Shown here: in pieces, positions 17,843 through 18,847 of the stretch
Position numbering within the stretch: the stretch's first letter is position 1
How the letters are laid out: the number at the start of each line of letters is the position of its first letter
From: OLB11 sp044234005
GTDB lineage: Bacteria; Bacteroidota; Bacteroidia; Chitinophagales; Chitinophagaceae
Direction: 5' to 3'
DNA length: 18,847 bases
Assembly (NCBI GenBank): GCA_044234005.1
Contig: JBIIJE010000046.1
Coordinates: forward strand, 1 to 18,847
Translations under genes and position numbers: made by a program
The notes under the pieces: generated by a model
The model's input: the letters and a program-made list of their open reading frames with translations, nothing else
Told to the model about the DNA's origin: nothing
Databases searched by the model: none

Positions 17843-17916
17843 GGATTGGTAGTTCAGCTGGTTAGAATGCCGCCCTGTCACGGCGGAGGTCGCGGGTTCG
17901 AGTCCCGTCCAGTCCG
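17843..17916 (+). tRNA. tRNA-Asp (anticodon GTC)
   Basis: The 74 bases fold into a full cloverleaf. The acceptor is GGATTGG/CCAGTCC (one G-U pair) and the D-arm is GTTC...GAAT. The anticodon stem is CCGCC/GGCGG around CTGTCAC, with GTC at 17877-17879. The variable loop is AGGTC and the T-arm is GCGGG TTCGAGT CCCGT. The discriminator base is G. CCA is not fully encoded (the gene continues CAT). This is the only intact copy among four tRNA-Asp-like stretches in the last 1.2 kb. Confidence 0.98.
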
Positions 17917-17920
17917 CATA

Positions 17921-17947
17921 AGCTCTAGAATTTTCTAGGGCTTTTTT
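17921..17947 (+). terminator. Intrinsic terminator after tRNA-Asp
   Basis: AGCTCTAGAA pairs with TTCTAGGGCT (10 pairs, one G-T) around a 2-base loop, running into six T. It starts 5 bases after the tRNA. Confidence 0.85.
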
Positions 17948-17967
17948 GTTTTATTAAACATTATTTT

Positions 17968-18210
17968 ATGAGCTGGTTTGTTTATATCCTTAAAAGCGAT
18001 AAAGATGGTGATTATTATAAAGGGATTACAGAAGATATTCAACGAAGGTTAGATGAGCATAATTCAGGGGAATCATTTTTTACTGCAACTAAAATGCCTT
18101 GGCAACTAGTTTATCTTAAAGAGATGCCTAATAAACGTGATGCAATTATTGAAGAAAAACGCATTAAAAAACTGAATAAAAAATCTTTGGAAAAAATAAT
18201 CAACGGTTAG
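17968..18210 (+). CDS. Small GIY-YIG (URI-type) nuclease A
   Basis: An 80-aa single-domain GIY-YIG protein of the YhbQ/UPF0213-like size class. Family landmarks are the first motif VYIL (Tyr6), YYKGIT as the 'YIG' motif (Tyr17), QRRLDEHN with the expected catalytic Arg27 and His31, and IIEEKRIKKL with the likely metal-binding glutamate (Glu63). The family cuts one or both DNA strands; the target is unknown. It lies 20 bases behind the tRNA-Asp terminator, and I see no separate promoter. The last codons read into tRNA-derived sequence: the TAG stop is part of GGTTAGAATGCC, identical to the tRNA-Asp D-arm. It matches nuclease B at 49 of 80 positions by hand alignment. Confidence 0.9.
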   Translation: MSWFVYILKSDKDGDYYKGITEDIQRRLDEHNSGESFFTATKMPWQLVYLKEMPNKRDAIIEEKRIKKLNKKSLEKIING

Positions 18211-18228
18211 AATGCCGCCCTGTCACGG

Positions 18229-18246
18229 TCTCGTTTTAGAACGAGA
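18229..18246. repeat. TCTCGT/ACGAGA hairpin, fragment 2, first
   Basis: TCTCGT, TTTAGA and ACGAGA, extended by a G-C pair on the outside, at the same tRNA position as in the other copies. Confidence 0.8.
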
Positions 18247-18259
18247 CGGGTTCGAGTCC

Positions 18260-18277
18260 TCTCGTCCTTAGACGAGA
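18260..18277. repeat. TCTCGT/ACGAGA hairpin, fragment 2, second
   Basis: TCTCGTC, a CTTA loop and GACGAGA form a perfect 7-bp stem, 13 bases after the first hairpin. The ACGAGA of the first hairpin could pair with the TCTCGT of the second instead, around the T-arm. Confidence 0.7.
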
Positions 18278-18282
18278 CAAGG

Positions 18283-18311
18283 AGTCTTAGTGTATCCACT
18301 GAGGCTTTTTT
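18283..18311 (+). terminator. Intrinsic terminator after tRNA fragment 2
   Basis: AGTCTTAGTG pairs with CACTGAGGCT (two G-T pairs) around TATC, with the stem running into six T. Its tail GCTTTTTTGTTTTAT is the same as after the tRNA-Asp terminator. The T-run ends 5 bases before the start codon of nuclease B. Confidence 0.75.
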
Positions 18312-18316
18312 GTTTT

Positions 18317-18559
18317 ATGAATTACCAACTTTATATCATCCAATCGCTTGTTGATGGTACTTATTACAAGGGTATAACCTGCGATATTGTAAAACGACTT
18401 GCTGCTCACAATAATGGCGAATCTCGATATACTTCGAACAAAATGCCTTGGAAATTAGTTTATATAAAAGCTATGCCTGATAAGACATCCGCATTGATTG
18501 AAGAGAAAAGGATTAAGAAGTTAAATCGCGCCTCTTTAGAGAAGTTGATATCTGTTTAG
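18317..18559 (+). CDS. Small GIY-YIG (URI-type) nuclease B
   Basis: An 80-aa GIY-YIG protein, paralogue of nuclease A. Landmarks are LYII (Tyr6), YYKGIT (Tyr17), VKRLAAHN (Arg27, His31), KMPWKLVYIKAMP and LIEEKRIKKLN (Glu63). The start is set at the ATG 18317, because this gives the same length as A. The GTG at 18290 lies inside the terminator stem and would add nine unrelated residues. As in A, the TAG stop belongs to a tRNA-Asp-like stretch (TTTAGAATGCCGCCCTGTC). No promoter fits between the preceding terminator and the ATG, so expression would need read-through or a promoter upstream of the hairpin. The target site is unknown. Confidence 0.9.
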   Translation: MNYQLYIIQSLVDGTYYKGITCDIVKRLAAHNNGESRYTSNKMPWKLVYIKAMPDKTSALIEEKRIKKLNRASLEKLISV

Positions 18560-18625
18560 AATGCCGCCCTGTCACGGTCTCGTTTTGAGAACGAGACGGG
18601 TTCGAGTCCTCTCGTCCAGTCCGCA
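18554..18625 (+). pseudogene. tRNA-Asp 3' fragment 3 with one TCTCGT/ACGAGA hairpin and the native 3' end
   Basis: It runs from GTTTAGAATGCCGCC (one mismatch) through CTGTCACGG. The 19-base hairpin TCTCGTTTTGAGAACGAGA follows, then CGGGTTCGAGTCC, a TCT insertion, and CGTCCAGTCCGCA, which equals the 3' acceptor end of the intact tRNA. The 5' third is missing and nuclease B occupies its place. Confidence 0.82.
18577..18597. repeat. TCTCGT/ACGAGA hairpin, fragment 3
   Basis: GTCTCGTT pairs with AACGAGAC around TTGAG, identical to the hairpin in pseudo-tRNA copy 1 at 17736. Confidence 0.82.
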
Positions 18626-18637
18626 CTCGTAAAGTGC

Positions 18638-18672
18638 AAACCCTTGATAGTTAATGCTTTCAAGGGTTTTTT
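18638..18672 (+). terminator. Intrinsic terminator after tRNA fragment 3
   Basis: AAACCCTTGA pairs perfectly with TCAAGGGTTT (10 bp) across a 12-base loop, followed by T. This is the third terminator directly behind a tRNA-Asp-like sequence. Confidence 0.85.
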
Positions 18673-18679
18673 ATTTTAG

Positions 18680-18698
18680 AGGTACAATATAGGTACAA
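18680..18698. repeat. Direct repeat AGGTACAA, 11-base period
   Basis: AGGTACAATAT is followed by AGGTACAA. The second copy overlaps an inverted repeat, TACAA-CAAA-TTGTA (to 18707). It could be a protein-binding site or a recombinase arm site next to the tRNA 3' end, but no integrase gene is visible. Confidence 0.4.
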
Positions 18699-18799
18699 CA
18701 AATTGTATCTTTATTACTTAATCAATCTTCTCAATTAATGCGATCGTCTGAATTTTAAGTTATCGTGTTTATTGAATACTTTTAGTAAAATTTTTTTTC

Positions 18800-18847
18800 A
18801 TGGACAGCAATCAAGGAATAGTATATGTCTTAATTAACCCAGCTATG
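18800..18847 (+). CDS. Start of a further probable GIY-YIG protein (MUG113/T5orf172 type), cut by window edge
   Basis: Only 16 codons are visible: MDSNQGIVYVLINPAM. The GIVYVLINPAM pattern is the characteristic beginning of MUG113/T5orf172-type GIY-YIG proteins, which usually continue with a PGxxKIG motif outside this window. It follows tRNA fragment 3 and its terminator, the same relative place as nucleases A and B, though 127 bases beyond the terminator instead of 5-20. Sixteen residues cannot prove the family, so confidence is moderate. Confidence 0.5.
   Translation, partial: MDSNQGIVYVLINPAM

Larger units (their letters stand above)
18205..18286 (+). pseudogene. tRNA-Asp 3' fragment 2 with two TCTCGT/ACGAGA hairpins
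   Basis: The match to tRNA-Asp starts with GGTTAGAATGCCGCC and runs through CTGTCACGG (24 identical bases, including the GTC anticodon). Then TCTCGTTTTAGAACGAGA replaces the 3' anticodon stem and variable loop. CGGGTTCGAGTCC (T-arm) resumes, followed by TCTCGTCC. An extra TTAGACGAGACAAGG then precedes a vestigial AGTC of the acceptor. The 5' third of the tRNA is absent; nuclease A lies in its place. Confidence 0.8.

Noticed and set aside
18290..18316. GTG start of nuclease B inside the terminator stem
   Set aside because: It adds residues without similarity to nuclease A; the ATG at 18317 gives equal lengths.
17698..18597. CRISPR array
   Set aside because: Repeats are irregularly spaced, separated by genes, and lack uniform spacers.
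17968..18625. Integron-like cassette array with attC sites
   Set aside because: The repeated element matches tRNA-Asp base for base, and the expected GTTRRRY/RYYYAAC core pairs are not found; no integrase gene is visible.
18205..18625. Additional functional tRNA-Asp genes
   Set aside because: The 5' acceptor and D-stem are missing and the 3' anticodon stem is replaced by a hairpin, so no cloverleaf can form.

Overview
The window looks like a chromosomal segment of an AT-rich Bacteroidota, probably a Chitinophagales- or Sphingobacteriales-like lineage. The signs are the TAnnTTTG-type promoter boxes, A-rich sequence without clear Shine-Dalgarno sites before most starts, a Porin_10-like outer-membrane barrel, a DUF3667 protein, and a large secreted multi-domain protein with a dockerin-like tail. 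The family-level placement is inference.

Layout, left to right. Positions 2-3047 hold the 3' end of a beta-barrel porin gene, a lipoprotein amidohydrolase 8 bases after it, and a small convergent membrane protein. Next is an LD-carboxypeptidase (3112-4026), followed by about 600 bases without an intact gene. That gap holds a multiply frameshifted gene relic ending exactly in a perfect 10-bp palindrome. Then come dnaE and trxA, closed by a clear terminator. A pair of secreted-protein genes follows: a 142-aa protein, then a 1433-aa propeller/PKD/Ig/PPC/dockerin-like protein. clpB converges on these from the minus strand. A DUF3667 gene, split by a -1 shift at an AGGAGGTGA tract, is divergent from clpB.

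The most unusual part is the right end (17564-18847). A Bacteroidota-type promoter precedes a hairpin-riddled tRNA-Asp pseudogene and then an intact tRNA-Asp(GTC). After that, a module is repeated: tRNA-Asp 3' sequence, intrinsic terminator, small GIY-YIG nuclease gene. It occurs as tRNA-Asp/terminator/GIY-YIG A, tRNA fragment 2/terminator/GIY-YIG B, and tRNA fragment 3/terminator/start of a third protein that resembles GIY-YIG (MUG113/T5orf172 type). Both complete GIY-YIG genes take their stop codon from the tRNA-derived sequence (TTAGAATGCC, from the D-arm). In every tRNA remnant the anticodon-stem/variable region is replaced by a short hairpin, TCTCGT-loop-ACGAGA. Related hairpins lie upstream of the array and 13 kb away at the end of the gene relic. 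I read this as an array of tRNA-Asp-associated GIY-YIG cassettes, possibly mobile. The function and mechanism are inference.

The housekeeping genes (dnaE, trxA, clpB, LD-carboxypeptidase) are ordinary. Apart from the adjacent secreted pair and the porin/amidohydrolase pair, I see no shared pathway.
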